From RPQJ01 sp963732415 (GTDB lineage Bacteria > Pseudomonadota > Gammaproteobacteria > Steroidobacterales > Steroidobacteraceae): a DNA stretch of 64,000 nucleotides. Under the pieces are notes generated by a model. The model did not search any database and was not told the DNA's origin. It worked only from the letters and a program-made list of their open reading frames with translations. This document shows, in pieces, positions 55,799-64,000 of the stretch. The position numbers were made by a program, and so were the translations under genes. The stretch spans positions 62,001-126,000 of the forward strand of contig CAVSZK010000012.1 of the NCBI GenBank assembly GCA_963732415.1. The letters run 5' to 3'. The first letter of the stretch is position 1, and each line of letters opens with the position of its first letter.

Positions 55799-55924
55799 TC
55801 AGTGCTGCGCCTTTATCACGCCCGAGGCGATGAACGCGACGTAGATGGCCAGCGCCACCAGCGCCAGCAGGATGGTCGTCCTGCGGATGCCCCGTCGCTG
55901 CTCTTCCGTGGGTCCGTCGCTCAC
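55799..55924 (-). CDS. Small oxidase assembly protein, 41 residues
   Basis: A short gene with GTG 55924 and TGA at 55799-55801. The product has a charged N-terminus, GPTEEQRRGIRRT, then one membrane helix (about 16-35). It lies between ctaD and ctaG, the place where other gammaproteobacteria carry the so-called cytochrome oxidase small assembly protein. GAGGG seven bases before the GTG supports the start. The gene packs tightly: one base before ctaG, eleven after ctaD. Confidence 0.8.
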   Translation of the reverse strand: MSDGPTEEQRRGIRRTTILLALVALAIYVAFIASGVIKAQH

Positions 55925-55935
55925 TTTGTCTGCCC

Positions 55936-57537
55936 TCACTTTACGACCGGTGCTTCGTCGAACGTGTGGTACGGGGCCGGCGAGGGCACCGTCCACTCGA
56001 GGCCGTGGTTCAACGCGCCGTCCCAGACGACGTCGCTGGCCTTCGCGCCGCCGCGTGCGCACTTGAAGATCAGCCAGACCAGCAGCAGCTGCGACAGCCC
56101 GAAGCCGAATGCGCCGATCGAGGACACCATGTTCCAGTCGGCGAACTGGGTCGAGTAGTCGGGGATGCGGCGCGGCATGCCCGCGAGCCCGAGGAAATGC
56201 TGCGGGAAGAACAGCAGGTTCACGAAGATCGCCGACAGCCAGAAGTGCGTCTTCGCGAGCTTCATGTCGTACATGTGGCCGGTCCACTTGGGCAGCCAGT
56301 AGTACACGCCGGCCATGATGGCGAACACGGCGCCCGGCACCAGCACGTAGTGGAAGTGCGCCACGATGAAGTACGTGTCGTGATACTGGAAGTCGACCGG
56401 GGCGATGGCCATCATCAGGCCGGAGAAGCCGCCGATCGTGAACAGGAACAGGAACGCCAGAGCGAACAGCATCGGCGGTTCGAAGCTGAGCGATCCACGC
56501 CACATGGTCGCGGTCCAGTTGAACACCTTCACGCCCGTGGGCACGGCGATCAGCATGGTCGAGAGCATGAAGAACATCTCGCCGGCCAGCGGCATGCCGA
56601 CCGTGAACATGTGGTGGGCCCACACGATGAACGACAGGAAGGCGATCGAGGCCGTGGCGAACACCATCGCGTCGTAGCCGAACAGCGGCTTCCTCGAGAA
56701 CGTCGGGATGATCTCCGAGACGATGCCGAACGCCGGCAGGATCATGATGTAGACCTCGGGGTGCCCGAAGAACCAGAACACGTGCTGGTAGAGCACCGGG
56801 TCGCCGCCGCCGGACGCGGCGAAGAAGGTCGTATGGAAGAAGTGATCGGTGAGCAGCATCGTCACCGCGCCGGCGAACACCGGCATCACGGCAATCAGCA
56901 GGTACGCGGTGATCAGCCAGGTCCACGGGAACAGCGGCATCTTCAGCAGTGTCATGCCCGGCGCGCGCAGGTTCATGATGGTCACGATGATGTTGATCGA
57001 GCCCATGATCGAGGATGCGCCCGCCAGGTGGATCGCGAAGATCGCCAGCGGCAGAGCGTTGCCGGTCTGCAGCACCAGCGGCGGGTAGAGCGTCCAGCCG
57101 GAGGCAGGGCCGCCGCCCGGCATGAACAGCGACAGGATCAGCAGAGTGAACGCCGCGACCAGCAGCCAGAAGCTGAAGTTGTTCATGCGCGGCAGCGCCA
57201 TGTCCGGCGCGCCGATCTGCATCGGGATCATCCAGTTGGCGAGGCCGACCGTGGCAGGCATCACCGCGCCGAACACCATGATCAGCGCGTGGACCGTGGT
57301 CATGGTGTTGAAGAAGCCGGGATCGACCAGTTGCATGCCGGGCATGAAGAGTTCCGCGCGGATGATCAGCGCCATGCAGCCGCCGACCAGGAACATGATC
57401 AGGCTGAACACCAGGTACATCGTGCCGATGTCCTTGTGGTTCGTCGTGAACAGCCAGCGGCTGATGCCCTTGGCCGGGCCGTGGTCGTCATGGTGCTCGT
57501 GGGCGGCACCGAGGGCGTGGGTATGCGTTGCGCTCAT
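55936..57537 (-). CDS. ctaD: Cytochrome c oxidase subunit I
   Basis: 533 residues, 12 helices of a heme-copper oxidase. The CuB-His and Tyr crosslink motif is HVFWFFGHPEVYIMILPAFG, and VWAHHMFTVGM and HFHYVLVPGAVFA carry heme and CuB ligands. It reduces O2 with heme a and heme a3. Follows ctaC by six bases. Ends eleven bases before the small assembly gene. Confidence 0.97.
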   Translation of the reverse strand: MSATHTHALGAAHEHHDDHGPAKGISRWLFTTNHKDIGTMYLVFSLIMFLVGGCMALIIRAELFMPGMQLVDPGFFNTMTTVHALIMVFGAVMPATVGLANWMIPMQIGAPDMALPRMNNFSFWLLVAAFTLLILSLFMPGGGPASGWTLYPPLVLQTGNALPLAIFAIHLAGASSIMGSINIIVTIMNLRAPGMTLLKMPLFPWTWLITAYLLIAVMPVFAGAVTMLLTDHFFHTTFFAASGGGDPVLYQHVFWFFGHPEVYIMILPAFGIVSEIIPTFSRKPLFGYDAMVFATASIAFLSFIVWAHHMFTVGMPLAGEMFFMLSTMLIAVPTGVKVFNWTATMWRGSLSFEPPMLFALAFLFLFTIGGFSGLMMAIAPVDFQYHDTYFIVAHFHYVLVPGAVFAIMAGVYYWLPKWTGHMYDMKLAKTHFWLSAIFVNLLFFPQHFLGLAGMPRRIPDYSTQFADWNMVSSIGAFGFGLSQLLLVWLIFKCARGGAKASDVVWDGALNHGLEWTVPSPAPYHTFDEAPVVK

Positions 57538-57543
57538 CGTCGA

Positions 57544-58419
57544 TTACTCCGCCGCGGCGACACGCATGGCCGCCGTCTCGTCATTGTTGGTCGCCACGGA
57601 TGTCGCCGGTGCTTTCGCGGCCTGCATGGCCTTCTTGCGGGCCTCGAGCCAGGCGTCGAACTCGGCGCGCGGCTTGACCTCCACCACCACCGGCATGAAT
57701 CCATGGTCGCGCCCGCATAGCTCGACGCACTGGCCGCGGTAGGTGCCCGGCGTGTCTGCCTTGATCCACAGCTCGTTTATGTAGCCCGGAATGGCGTCTT
57801 TCTTGATGCCGAAATCCGGCACCCACCAGGAGTGGATCACGTCGGCCGACGTCACCAGCACGCGGACCTTGACGCCTTCCGGCACCACCAGCGGCTGGTC
57901 GACGTCCAGGAGGTAGTTCGGCACGGAATACGGGTCGATGCCGGAGTCGAGCTGGCGCGCGAAGTTGCTGTCCTCGGCGAGCTTCGAATAGAAAGAGACT
58001 CCTTCACCGACGTACTCGTACTGCCACATCCACTGGTAGCCCGTGGCCTTGACGGTCAGTTCAGAGCCGCTGGAGTCGTCGATCTTGACCAGCGTGCGTG
58101 CGGACGGAATCGCCATGCCGACCAGGATCAGGACTGGAATCACGGTCCAGACGATCTCGGCCGTGGTGTTGTGGTCGAAGGTCGCGGGGACCGCGCCCTT
58201 GGATTTCCGGAAGGTCGCGATCGAATAGATCATGACGCCGAAGACCGCGACCGCAATCGCCACGCAGATCCAGAGGATCAGGGTGTGCAGCCCGTGAATT
58301 TCCCGGCTGAGGGGGGTGACCCCGACGCGCAGGTCGAGATCTGACCAGGCCGCCATGACCGGGGTGCTCCCGATCAGGAAGGCCGCACTGGCCGCGAGCG
58401 CACGCTTCACCATCTTCAT
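57544..58419 (-). CDS. ctaC: Cytochrome c oxidase subunit II
   Basis: 291 residues: signal peptide (to about Ala23), two helices, and a CuA domain with His196, Cys231, Glu233, Cys235, His239 and Met242 (CVELCGRDHGFM). No cytochrome c domain is fused, so it is aa3 type. ATG 58419 is used; an in-frame TTG at 58425 with GGAG five bases upstream is an alternative. First gene of the oxidase unit. Confidence 0.96.
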   Translation of the reverse strand: MKMVKRALAASAAFLIGSTPVMAAWSDLDLRVGVTPLSREIHGLHTLILWICVAIAVAVFGVMIYSIATFRKSKGAVPATFDHNTTAEIVWTVIPVLILVGMAIPSARTLVKIDDSSGSELTVKATGYQWMWQYEYVGEGVSFYSKLAEDSNFARQLDSGIDPYSVPNYLLDVDQPLVVPEGVKVRVLVTSADVIHSWWVPDFGIKKDAIPGYINELWIKADTPGTYRGQCVELCGRDHGFMPVVVEVKPRAEFDAWLEARKKAMQAAKAPATSVATNNDETAAMRVAAAE

Positions 58420-58589
58420 GGGCAAACCATCTCCACTGTCGTAAATCCGCAGCCTCCCCGGACCGCGTCTGGTACTCGGCCGGTCGCTCTGGCGGCGGCC
58501 GGGTCGGGTGTGCGCTCGCGCCCCCCGGAGGCTCGTCGGCGAGCACGGCCGGTTGGGCAGGCGCGAGGGCCGCGAAGTTTAACCCCCTG

Positions 58590-59321
58590 TCACTGCGGAG
58601 GAAATACTGCCTGATGAAGCAGTGGTCGGTCGAGACTGTCGACAGCGGTCGCCAGGCCGGCGGCGTCGAGCCTGGGAACCACCGCCAGCGGCGGGGTGCC
58701 CAGGACATTCCCGAGCGATTCGAGGTTGTCCTCGATCCTGGCGAATCCGGCGTCGATCCGGTTGCCGACCCAGCCGATGAACGGGCAGCGGCCGGAGGCC
58801 GCTATGGCCTCGAGCGTGAGCCTGGCGTGGTTCAGGCAACCGAGCCGCAGGCCGACCACGAGGATGACCCCGAGGCCCAGGCGCTCCGGCAACTCACTCA
58901 GGAAGCCGGACGGGTAAAGGGGCACGCGCCAGCCACCGGCACCCTCGACGACGGCAAGGTCCGCGCCGTTCGCGGCCCGCCCGTACCACTGAGCGAGTGC
59001 GTCCACGGTTATCGGGACGCCCGCGTCGCGGGCCGCGAGGTGGGGGGCAATGGCCGGCCCAAAGCAGAACGGGTTCGTCATCTCATAGGGCAGCGGTACC
59101 GAGCCCGCACTCGCGAGGGCGAGAGCGTCTTCGTTGCGCAGCCCATCAGGAGTCGGCTGCGCACCGCTGGCCACGGGCTTGAGTCCTACGACCCGGCGCC
59201 CGTGCTGCGCGAGCAGCTGGACGAGGCCGGCCGCTACGACGGTCTTGCCTACACCCGTGTCGGTGCCGGTCACGAAGATCCCGCGGGGGCGGGTTGGGTG
59301 ATGTGCGTTTGAATACATCAA
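58590..59321 (-). CDS. bioD: Dethiobiotin synthetase
   Basis: 243 residues with P-loop GTDTGVGKT (19-27) and EGAGGWRVPL. It closes the ureido ring of dethiobiotin from diaminopelargonic acid, CO2 and ATP. Last bio gene, separated from bioC by an 88-base AT-rich gap with its own likely promoter. ATG 59321 or 59318; neither has a clear ribosome site. Confidence 0.95.
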   Translation of the reverse strand: MMYSNAHHPTRPRGIFVTGTDTGVGKTVVAAGLVQLLAQHGRRVVGLKPVASGAQPTPDGLRNEDALALASAGSVPLPYEMTNPFCFGPAIAPHLAARDAGVPITVDALAQWYGRAANGADLAVVEGAGGWRVPLYPSGFLSELPERLGLGVILVVGLRLGCLNHARLTLEAIAASGRCPFIGWVGNRIDAGFARIEDNLESLGNVLGTPPLAVVPRLDAAGLATAVDSLDRPLLHQAVFPPQ

Positions 59322-59344
59322 GTTAAAATATATAAACCGTTTTT

Positions 59345-59373
59345 TTTATATTGATATAAAAGCTAGATAACAA
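59345..59373 (-). promoter_or_regulatory. Promoter of bioD (predicted)
   Basis: On the minus strand, TTGTTA (-35, 59373-59368) and TATAAA (-10, 59350-59345) with a 17-base spacer. The -10 is 24 bases before the bioD ATG, giving a leader of about 17 bases. I see no clear BirA operator; only a single half-like TATAAACC is present. Confidence 0.55.
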
Positions 59374-59385
59374 AAATAACTATAT

Positions 59386-59407
59386 AAAAAGTTACCCGGT
59401 AAACGGG
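59386..59407 (-). terminator. Weak terminator after bioC
   Basis: CCCG and CGGG with a five-base loop just past the bioC stop, followed on the minus strand by TTTTT after three bases. The stem is only four pairs, so termination may be partial. Confidence 0.3.
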
Positions 59408-59409
59408 CC

Positions 59410-60312
59410 TCATGCCGAGGTGCCCCGTCGGCCGATCCGGCCGATCGGCACCAGCGTTTCGCCGGCGGGTGCGCGCGGGCGTCGCGGCTCCGTGACCGGC
59501 GCCCAGGCGTGCCCGTACACCACTTCGTAGGTTGCCGGCAGTCGGCCGCCGTGCCTGTAGCCCTCGTAGGCGGCGACCATGCGGGCCAGCGTTCCCTTGC
59601 CGGTCAGCCCGCGCGGCCGTCCGGCACTGGCGTTGTGGGCGCCGATCGCCTTCAGGTCGAGCATCAGCTCGCGCACTTCGGCGTAGGTCAGCACGTGGCG
59701 CTCCACGTCCATCACTGGCTCCGCCAGGCCGGCGCGGACCAGCGCGTCGCCCAGGTCGTGCATGTCGATGAAGCGGCTCACGTGGACATGGTCGTCCGCG
59801 GCGGACCAGGCGCGGCGAAGTTCGTGGAGGGTGTCGGGGCCGAAGCTGGCGAAGGTGAGCAGCCCGCCGGGCCTCAGGACCCGGCGACACTCGGCAAACA
59901 CCCGGTCCGGGTCATCGCACCACTGCAGCATCAGGTTGCTGAAGACGATGTCGAAGCTCGCCGACCTGAACGGCAGGCTGGCGGCGTCGGCACAGACCCG
60001 GCGAAACCGCCGCAGCAGCGTCTGCCGCCGACCCGCTTCCTGCAGCATCGACTCCGCGAGGTCCAGGGCGACGACCAGGCCCTTCGGGTAGCGGCGCTTC
60101 AGGGCCAGCGCGGCGTGTCCTGTTCCAGTGCCGAGGTCCAGCACCGCCGACGGCTCGATTCGTACCAGGTCCAGGCGCTCGAGCAGCTCGCCGCGAACGC
60201 GCTGCTGCAGTTCGGCCGAGGCGTCGTAGCTCGCCGCCGCGCGCCCGAAGGCCCGACGGACAGCGCGTTTCTCCAGCAGGAAGCCGCTGTCGCCCTGTCC
60301 CTGCGCGCTCAT
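59410..60312 (-). CDS. bioC: Malonyl-[ACP] O-methyltransferase BioC
   Basis: 300 residues; SAM-binding motif I is AVLDLGTGTGHAALAL, motif II is DIVFSNLMLQWCDDP, and a BioC-type N-terminal segment has KRAVRRAFGRAAASYDASAELQQ. It methylates malonyl-ACP to begin pimelate synthesis. Start overlaps the bioH stop (ATGA). The C-terminus is Arg-rich. Confidence 0.93.
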   Translation of the reverse strand: MSAQGQGDSGFLLEKRAVRRAFGRAAASYDASAELQQRVRGELLERLDLVRIEPSAVLDLGTGTGHAALALKRRYPKGLVVALDLAESMLQEAGRRQTLLRRFRRVCADAASLPFRSASFDIVFSNLMLQWCDDPDRVFAECRRVLRPGGLLTFASFGPDTLHELRRAWSAADDHVHVSRFIDMHDLGDALVRAGLAEPVMDVERHVLTYAEVRELMLDLKAIGAHNASAGRPRGLTGKGTLARMVAAYEGYRHGGRLPATYEVVYGHAWAPVTEPRRPRAPAGETLVPIGRIGRRGTSA

Positions 60313-61118
60313 GCTGGTACCGCCGTCGGTGCGGATTCGAGCTGGCGCCGGAGGAATGCGAGAACCTCATCCAGGACCTGACGACCATGCGAGAGGAACG
60401 GCGCGTGCCCGCTGTGCTCGATTTCGACGAATCTCGCGGTTGGCAGCGCCGAGGAAAGTGCGCGCCCTGCGGCGGCGGGCGTGAGTCGGTCGCGTTGCCC
60501 TGCGATGACCAGTGTGGGCACGGCGATTGCGGGAAGCGCAGCACGCAGGTCTGCCGATCGCAGGACCTCGAGGCCGGCGGCCAGCGCGCTCGGGTCGGGC
60601 GGGCCGTGTGCGTCGAGATTCCGCCTGAGCAGGCGCAGCGTCTCGAGCGAGCGCTCATCGCCGCGTGTCTGAAGCGCGAGGAAGTTCTGCACGATACCGC
60701 GATGATCGCTGGCCAGGCCTTGCGCAAACTCGTCGAGCACCGCGGCCTGCATGCCGTGCTCCCAGTCGTCGCCGGCGACGAATTTCGGGGTCGTGGCGAC
60801 CAGTACCAGGGCGCTCGCGAGTTCCGGCCTCTGCCGCGCCAGCTCCAGCGCGATCATCCCGCCGAGCGACCAGCCAAGCAGCACCGACCCCTGCGGAACG
60901 CACCGGTTCACGGCGCTCGCGAGGCCTGCCAGCCCGGCCGGGCCGGCGAGGCCGGGCGTCCACGGACTGTGCCCGTGCCCGGGCAGGTCCACCAGGTGCA
61001 GACGCGCGTGCGTGGCAAGTTCATCCAGCCATGGGCCCCACATGCCACCGTGCAACGCCCAGCCGTGCAGCAGCACCAGGTCGGGGCCCTGGCCACGGAT
61101 CTCTACGTGCAGGCTCAT
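60309..61118 (-). CDS. bioH: Pimeloyl-ACP methyl ester esterase BioH
   Basis: 269-residue alpha/beta hydrolase: LLHGWALHGGMWGPW near the start, nucleophile Ser84 in LLGWSLGGM, and a catalytic Asp (IAGQRDRLTP) and His (HSGHAPFLSH) at the end. It removes the methyl group from pimeloyl-ACP methyl ester. Gene overlaps bioF and bioC by ATGA on both sides. Confidence 0.93.
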   Translation of the reverse strand: MSLHVEIRGQGPDLVLLHGWALHGGMWGPWLDELATHARLHLVDLPGHGHSPWTPGLAGPAGLAGLASAVNRCVPQGSVLLGWSLGGMIALELARQRPELASALVLVATTPKFVAGDDWEHGMQAAVLDEFAQGLASDHRGIVQNFLALQTRGDERSLETLRLLRRNLDAHGPPDPSALAAGLEVLRSADLRAALPAIAVPTLVIAGQRDRLTPAAAGRALSSALPTARFVEIEHSGHAPFLSHGRQVLDEVLAFLRRQLESAPTAVPA

Positions 61119-62299
61119 TGCAGCAGCCCGCGATCGCGCAGACCGGCCAGCGATCCGAGCAGATGATCCAGGTCGACGTCCGTGTGCGCCGCCGAGAAGG
61201 TGATTCGCAGCCGCGACGTGCCGGCCGGTACCGTCGGGGGCCGGATCGCCGGGACGAATATTCCCGAGTCCAGCAGCGCCGCGCCGGCCGTGAGTGCCGC
61301 GGACTCGCTGCCGAGCAGCAGCGGCTGGATGGGCGAGGCCGAAGGCGCAAGCTGCAAGCCCAATGCGGTGGCTTCGGAGCGAAACCGCTGCGCGTGCCCG
61401 AGTACTGCGCCGCGGCGCCATGACTCTTCCTGCAGCACCTTGAGTGCGGCACGTGTTGCCGCAGCGACCGCGGGCGGCAGGGCTGTCGTGTAGATGTACT
61501 CGCGCGCGCGCTGGGCCAGCGTCTCGATCAGCGGCGTGGAGCCGGCGACGAACGCGCCGAACGTGCCCACGGCCTTTCCGAGCGTGCACATCAGTACCGG
61601 TACATCGTCGATGCCCAGGCCTGAGAATTCCAGGCTGCCGCGCCCGTGCTTGCCCAGCACGCCGAAGCCGTGCGCGTCATCCACGAACAGCAACGCGCCG
61701 TGCTCGCGGCAGGCCGCCGCAAGGCTGCCGAGCGGGGCGACATCGCCGTCCATGCTGAACACACCGTCGGTCGCGACCAGCGTTCGACCGGCCCGCGCTG
61801 CCGCGATGCGGGCTCGCAGCGCCGCCACGTCGCCGTGCGGATAGCGACGCAGCCGCGCGCCGCTCGCGAGCCCGGCGTCGATCAACGAGGCGTGATTCAG
61901 GCGGTCCTCGTGCACCGCGTCGCCGCGTCCGGCCAGCGCCCGTACCACGGCGAGGTTCGCCATGTAGCCCGTGGAAAAGAGCAGCGCACGCGGCCGCGCA
62001 GTGAATTCGGCCAGTTCTTCCTCGAGCGCGTGGTGCTCACGCGTGTGACCACTTATCAGGTGCGAGGCACCGCTGCCGACACCCCAGCGGCGCGCGGCGT
62101 CGACGAAGGCCGCGGTCACCTCGGGGTGATCGGCGAGGCCGAGGTAGTCGTTGCTGCAGAAGGCGAGGTATTCGCGTTCGCCGATCCGCAGCCGCGTGGA
62201 TCCCGCGGTCCGAGATTCGACGATCGAGCGGCTGCGCTCGCGCCCGGCTGTGCGCAGCTGTTCGAGACCGGTGGCGAGTTCTGCCTCGAGAGCCCGCAT
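61115..62299 (-). CDS. bioF: 8-amino-7-oxononanoate synthase BioF
   Basis: 394-residue PLP enzyme of the alpha-oxoamine synthase family; cofactor Lys242 in LGKAVG and Asp207-Asp-Ala-His (VDDAHGFGVLG). It condenses pimeloyl-ACP with alanine. It begins nine bases after bioB and overlaps bioH by four. Confidence 0.95.
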   Translation of the reverse strand: MRALEAELATGLEQLRTAGRERSRSIVESRTAGSTRLRIGEREYLAFCSNDYLGLADHPEVTAAFVDAARRWGVGSGASHLISGHTREHHALEEELAEFTARPRALLFSTGYMANLAVVRALAGRGDAVHEDRLNHASLIDAGLASGARLRRYPHGDVAALRARIAAARAGRTLVATDGVFSMDGDVAPLGSLAAACREHGALLFVDDAHGFGVLGKHGRGSLEFSGLGIDDVPVLMCTLGKAVGTFGAFVAGSTPLIETLAQRAREYIYTTALPPAVAAATRAALKVLQEESWRRGAVLGHAQRFRSEATALGLQLAPSASPIQPLLLGSESAALTAGAALLDSGIFVPAIRPPTVPAGTSRLRITFSAAHTDVDLDHLLGSLAGLRDRGLLQ

Positions 62300-62308
62300 G
62301 AGCGCAGC

Positions 62309-63307
62309 TCAGGCGGCCGGGGTCATGTCCGCGGCAGTCTCCCGCGTGAGGCCGAGGCGGGCGAAGAGTTCGTCGTCGCGATTCCTGCCGGGATTCGGCG
62401 TGGTGAGCAGGCGCTCGCCGTAGAAGATCGAGTTGGCACCCGCCAGGAAACACAGCGCCTGCACCGCATCGCTCATCTCGGTACGACCCGCCGACAGCCT
62501 CACGTAGGAACGCGGCATCAGCAGCCGCGCAGTGGCCACGGTGCGCACCAGGTCGAGCGGGTCGAGCGGCGGCAGGCCGTCGAGCGGGGTGCCCTTGACC
62601 TGGACCAGCTGGTTGATCGGCACGCTCTCCGGGTGCGCGGGCAGCGTGGCGAGCGTGTGCAGCAGCTGCACGCGATCGAGCTCCGACTCGCCCATCCCGA
62701 GAATACCGCCACAGCAGACCTTGAGGCCGGCGTCGCGTACCGCCCCGAGCGTGTCGAGCCGGTCCTGGTAGGTGCGGGTGGTGATGATCTCGCCGTAGAA
62801 CGCCTCGGAGGTGTCCAGGTTGTGGTTGTAGTAGTCGAGTCCGGCGTCCTTCAGCTCGCGCGCCTGCCCCGGCGACAGCATGCCGAGCGTCGCGCAGGTC
62901 TCGAGACCCAGCGCATTTACCGCGCGGACCATCTCCTTCACCTGCTCGAGCTGCTTAGGCTTGGGGCTGCGGTACGCGGCACCCATGCAGAAGCGGGTTG
63001 CGCCGCCGGCCCGGGCGGCCTGGGCTGCCGCCACCACCGCTGCGACGTCGAGTACCTCGTCGCGCTCGAGGCCCGTGTCGTGCCGCACGCTCTGCGGGCA
63101 GTAGGCGCAGTCCTCGGGGCAGGCGCCGGTCTTGACCGACAGCAGTGTGCTGACCTGCACACGATTCGGATCAAACGCCAGCCGGTGCACGCGCTGCGCG
63201 TGATAGAGCAAGTCATTGAACGGCAGAGCATTCAGCGCGCGCGCCTCGTCCAGTGTCCAGTCGGTGCGGACAGCGCCGAGGCGCTCCAGGTCGATCGTCG
63301 TCATCAT
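62309..63307 (-). CDS. bioB: Biotin synthase
   Basis: 332-residue radical-SAM enzyme with the [4Fe-4S] Cys63-x3-Cys67-x2-Cys70 motif (CPEDCAYC) and a [2Fe-2S] region. It inserts sulfur into dethiobiotin. Two ATGs (63307, 63304) are possible; AGGA is three and six bases upstream. It heads the bio operon and is divergent from comF. Confidence 0.96.
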   Translation of the reverse strand: MMTTIDLERLGAVRTDWTLDEARALNALPFNDLLYHAQRVHRLAFDPNRVQVSTLLSVKTGACPEDCAYCPQSVRHDTGLERDEVLDVAAVVAAAQAARAGGATRFCMGAAYRSPKPKQLEQVKEMVRAVNALGLETCATLGMLSPGQARELKDAGLDYYNHNLDTSEAFYGEIITTRTYQDRLDTLGAVRDAGLKVCCGGILGMGESELDRVQLLHTLATLPAHPESVPINQLVQVKGTPLDGLPPLDPLDLVRTVATARLLMPRSYVRLSAGRTEMSDAVQALCFLAGANSIFYGERLLTTPNPGRNRDDELFARLGLTRETAADMTPAA

Positions 63308-63387
63308 GAATCCTGTGGTTTGCGCGCGAAATTGCGGCTGTAGCCGGTCGGTGGCGGCAGCATGCTGGTTGCCGGCAGTCGGGCTGC

Positions 63388-63417
63388 AGTATTGAAAGCC
63401 GTCCCACCGGCTGTCAA
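63388..63417 (-). promoter_or_regulatory. Promoter of the bioB operon (predicted)
   Basis: On the minus strand a perfect -35 TTGACA (63417-63412) and AATACT (63393-63388) with an 18-base spacer, about 80 bases before bioB. The -10 matches four of six. No BirA palindrome is obvious nearby. Confidence 0.45.
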
Positions 63418-63423
63418 CCGGAT

Positions 63424-64000
63424 ATGCGTGACTGGGTTGACAGGAATCTCGATCGCCTCGGCGGCCTGCTGCTGCCGCCCCGTTGCATCCTCTGCGGCAG
63501 CCGCGGCCAGGCGCCGTTGCTCGACCTGTGCGGCCCTTGCGAACAATCGCTGCCGCCGGCGGATCCGGTGGTCCGGGCCGGGCCAGCGCCGCTGCGCAGC
63601 AGCTGTGCGCCGTTTGAGTATGGCTACCCGCTTGATTACCTGGTGCACGCGCTCAAATACCGTGGCCAGCTCGCCGCCGGCCGCGTGCTCGGCAGCCTGC
63701 TCGGCAGCCGGGTCGCGGCCCTGGGTCTGGGCCGGGATGCGGACGTGCTGGTGCCCGTGCCGCTGCACCGGTCGCGTCACGCGACGCGTGGTTTCAACCA
63801 GTCGGCGGAAATTGCGCGCTGGGTGTCGCGACAGGCGGGGCCGCCGGTCGACCCGCGGCTCGCCGCGCGTCGCCGGGCCACGCTGCCGCAAGTCGGGCTC
63901 CAATTGCCGGATCGCGAGGCGAACGTGCGCGGCGCTTTCGTGGCCGCAGCCGCGGTGGCCGGCCGGCGCGTGGTCGTCATCGACGACGTCACCACGACCG
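63424..64000 (+). CDS. comF: ComF family phosphoribosyltransferase-like protein, cut by window end
   Basis: The frame is open from ATG 63424 to the end of the window (192 codons), so the stop is not seen. A zinc-ribbon-like start has CILCG and CGPC; then HALKYRGQLAAGRVL, the PVPLHRSRHATRGFNQS motif and, near the end, the PRPP-binding VVVIDDVTTT. ComF proteins act in DNA uptake or processing in some bacteria; bioB-comF adjacency is common in gammaproteobacteria. Divergent from bioB. Confidence 0.9.
   Translation, partial: MRDWVDRNLDRLGGLLLPPRCILCGSRGQAPLLDLCGPCEQSLPPADPVVRAGPAPLRSSCAPFEYGYPLDYLVHALKYRGQLAAGRVLGSLLGSRVAALGLGRDADVLVPVPLHRSRHATRGFNQSAEIARWVSRQAGPPVDPRLAARRRATLPQVGLQLPDREANVRGAFVAAAAVAGRRVVVIDDVTTT

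Larger units (their letters stand above)
59322..59409. other. AT-rich island in the bio operon
   Basis: The 88 bases between bioC and bioD are nearly all A+T for about 60 bases. They hold a weak hairpin after bioC and a promoter-like pair for bioD. The island breaks the otherwise overlapping bio operon. Confidence 0.6.

Noticed and set aside
59322..59409. BirA operator in the bio operon gap
   Set aside because: Only a single half-like TATAAACC is present; no inverted partner at the required spacing is found.

Overview
The window reads as chromosomal DNA of a GC-rich (about two-thirds G+C by eye) Gram-negative gammaproteobacterium. Supporting blocks are the yibN-grxC-secB-gpsA / envC neighbourhood with trmL close by, glnA-ntrB-ntrC, tatABC, trkAH, an aa3 cytochrome oxidase cluster and a bioBFHCD operon next to comF. 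A lineage near Xanthomonadales, Steroidobacterales or Woeseiales fits the ACE-type M2 peptidase and the peptide transporters, but this is inference; no rRNA or tRNA gene was seen. Coding density is very high, so long open frames occur opposite or out of phase with most real genes and were left out.

Layout. 1-3.0 kb: the end of an outer-membrane beta-barrel gene, a ZnuA-type metal-binding protein and its permease. 3.0-8.2 kb (minus strand): an RDD membrane protein, sulfoacetaldehyde acetyltransferase (xsc), and a DUF2950/DUF3300 pair. 8.3-13.3 kb: a nitrogen block of glnA, a DUF4124 protein, ntrB and ntrC, with a sigma-54 promoter and two NtrC-like sites before glnA. 13.3-16.6 kb: a MacAB-type exporter. 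16.6-24.3 kb: pyrD (class 1B), a CBS protein, trmL, gpsA-secB-grxC-rhodanese, then divergent envC-ctp-DJ-1. 24.4-29.6 kb: small membrane proteins and a DUF2252-SulP pair. 29.7-37.4 kb (minus): EamA, OPT, M2 dipeptidase and two POT transporters, a peptide-scavenging island joined to tatC. 37.4-47.5 kb (minus): tatABC, dtd, a TPR lipoprotein, mrcB, trkH, trkA, uvrD. 47.7-50.7 kb: a DUF885 peptidase-like protein and a VanZ protein. 50.7-58.4 kb: heme A synthesis and aa3 oxidase genes. 58.6-63.3 kb: the biotin operon. 63.4 kb to the end: a truncated comF.

Several neighbours work together. Ammonia assimilation (GlnA) sits beside its own two-component regulator and carries matching cis sites. The M2 peptidase could release dipeptides for the two POT carriers while OPT takes longer peptides. 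The TPR lipoprotein after mrcB resembles the LpoP arrangement, in which such a lipoprotein activates PBP1B. Heme A synthase, farnesyltransferase, SURF1, Cox11, an SCO-like protein and a 41-residue protein assemble the oxidase encoded alongside.

Outside genes, the main structures are a family of short palindromic REP-like elements (near 17.6, 47.5-47.7 and 49.5 kb) and two strikingly AT-rich intergenic islands (39251-39527 and 59322-59409). I see no phage, insertion sequence, CRISPR array or integrase. No clearly undescribed system stands out; the most open-ended candidates are the translationally coupled DUF2252-SulP pair, the peptide island fused to tatC, and the AT islands.
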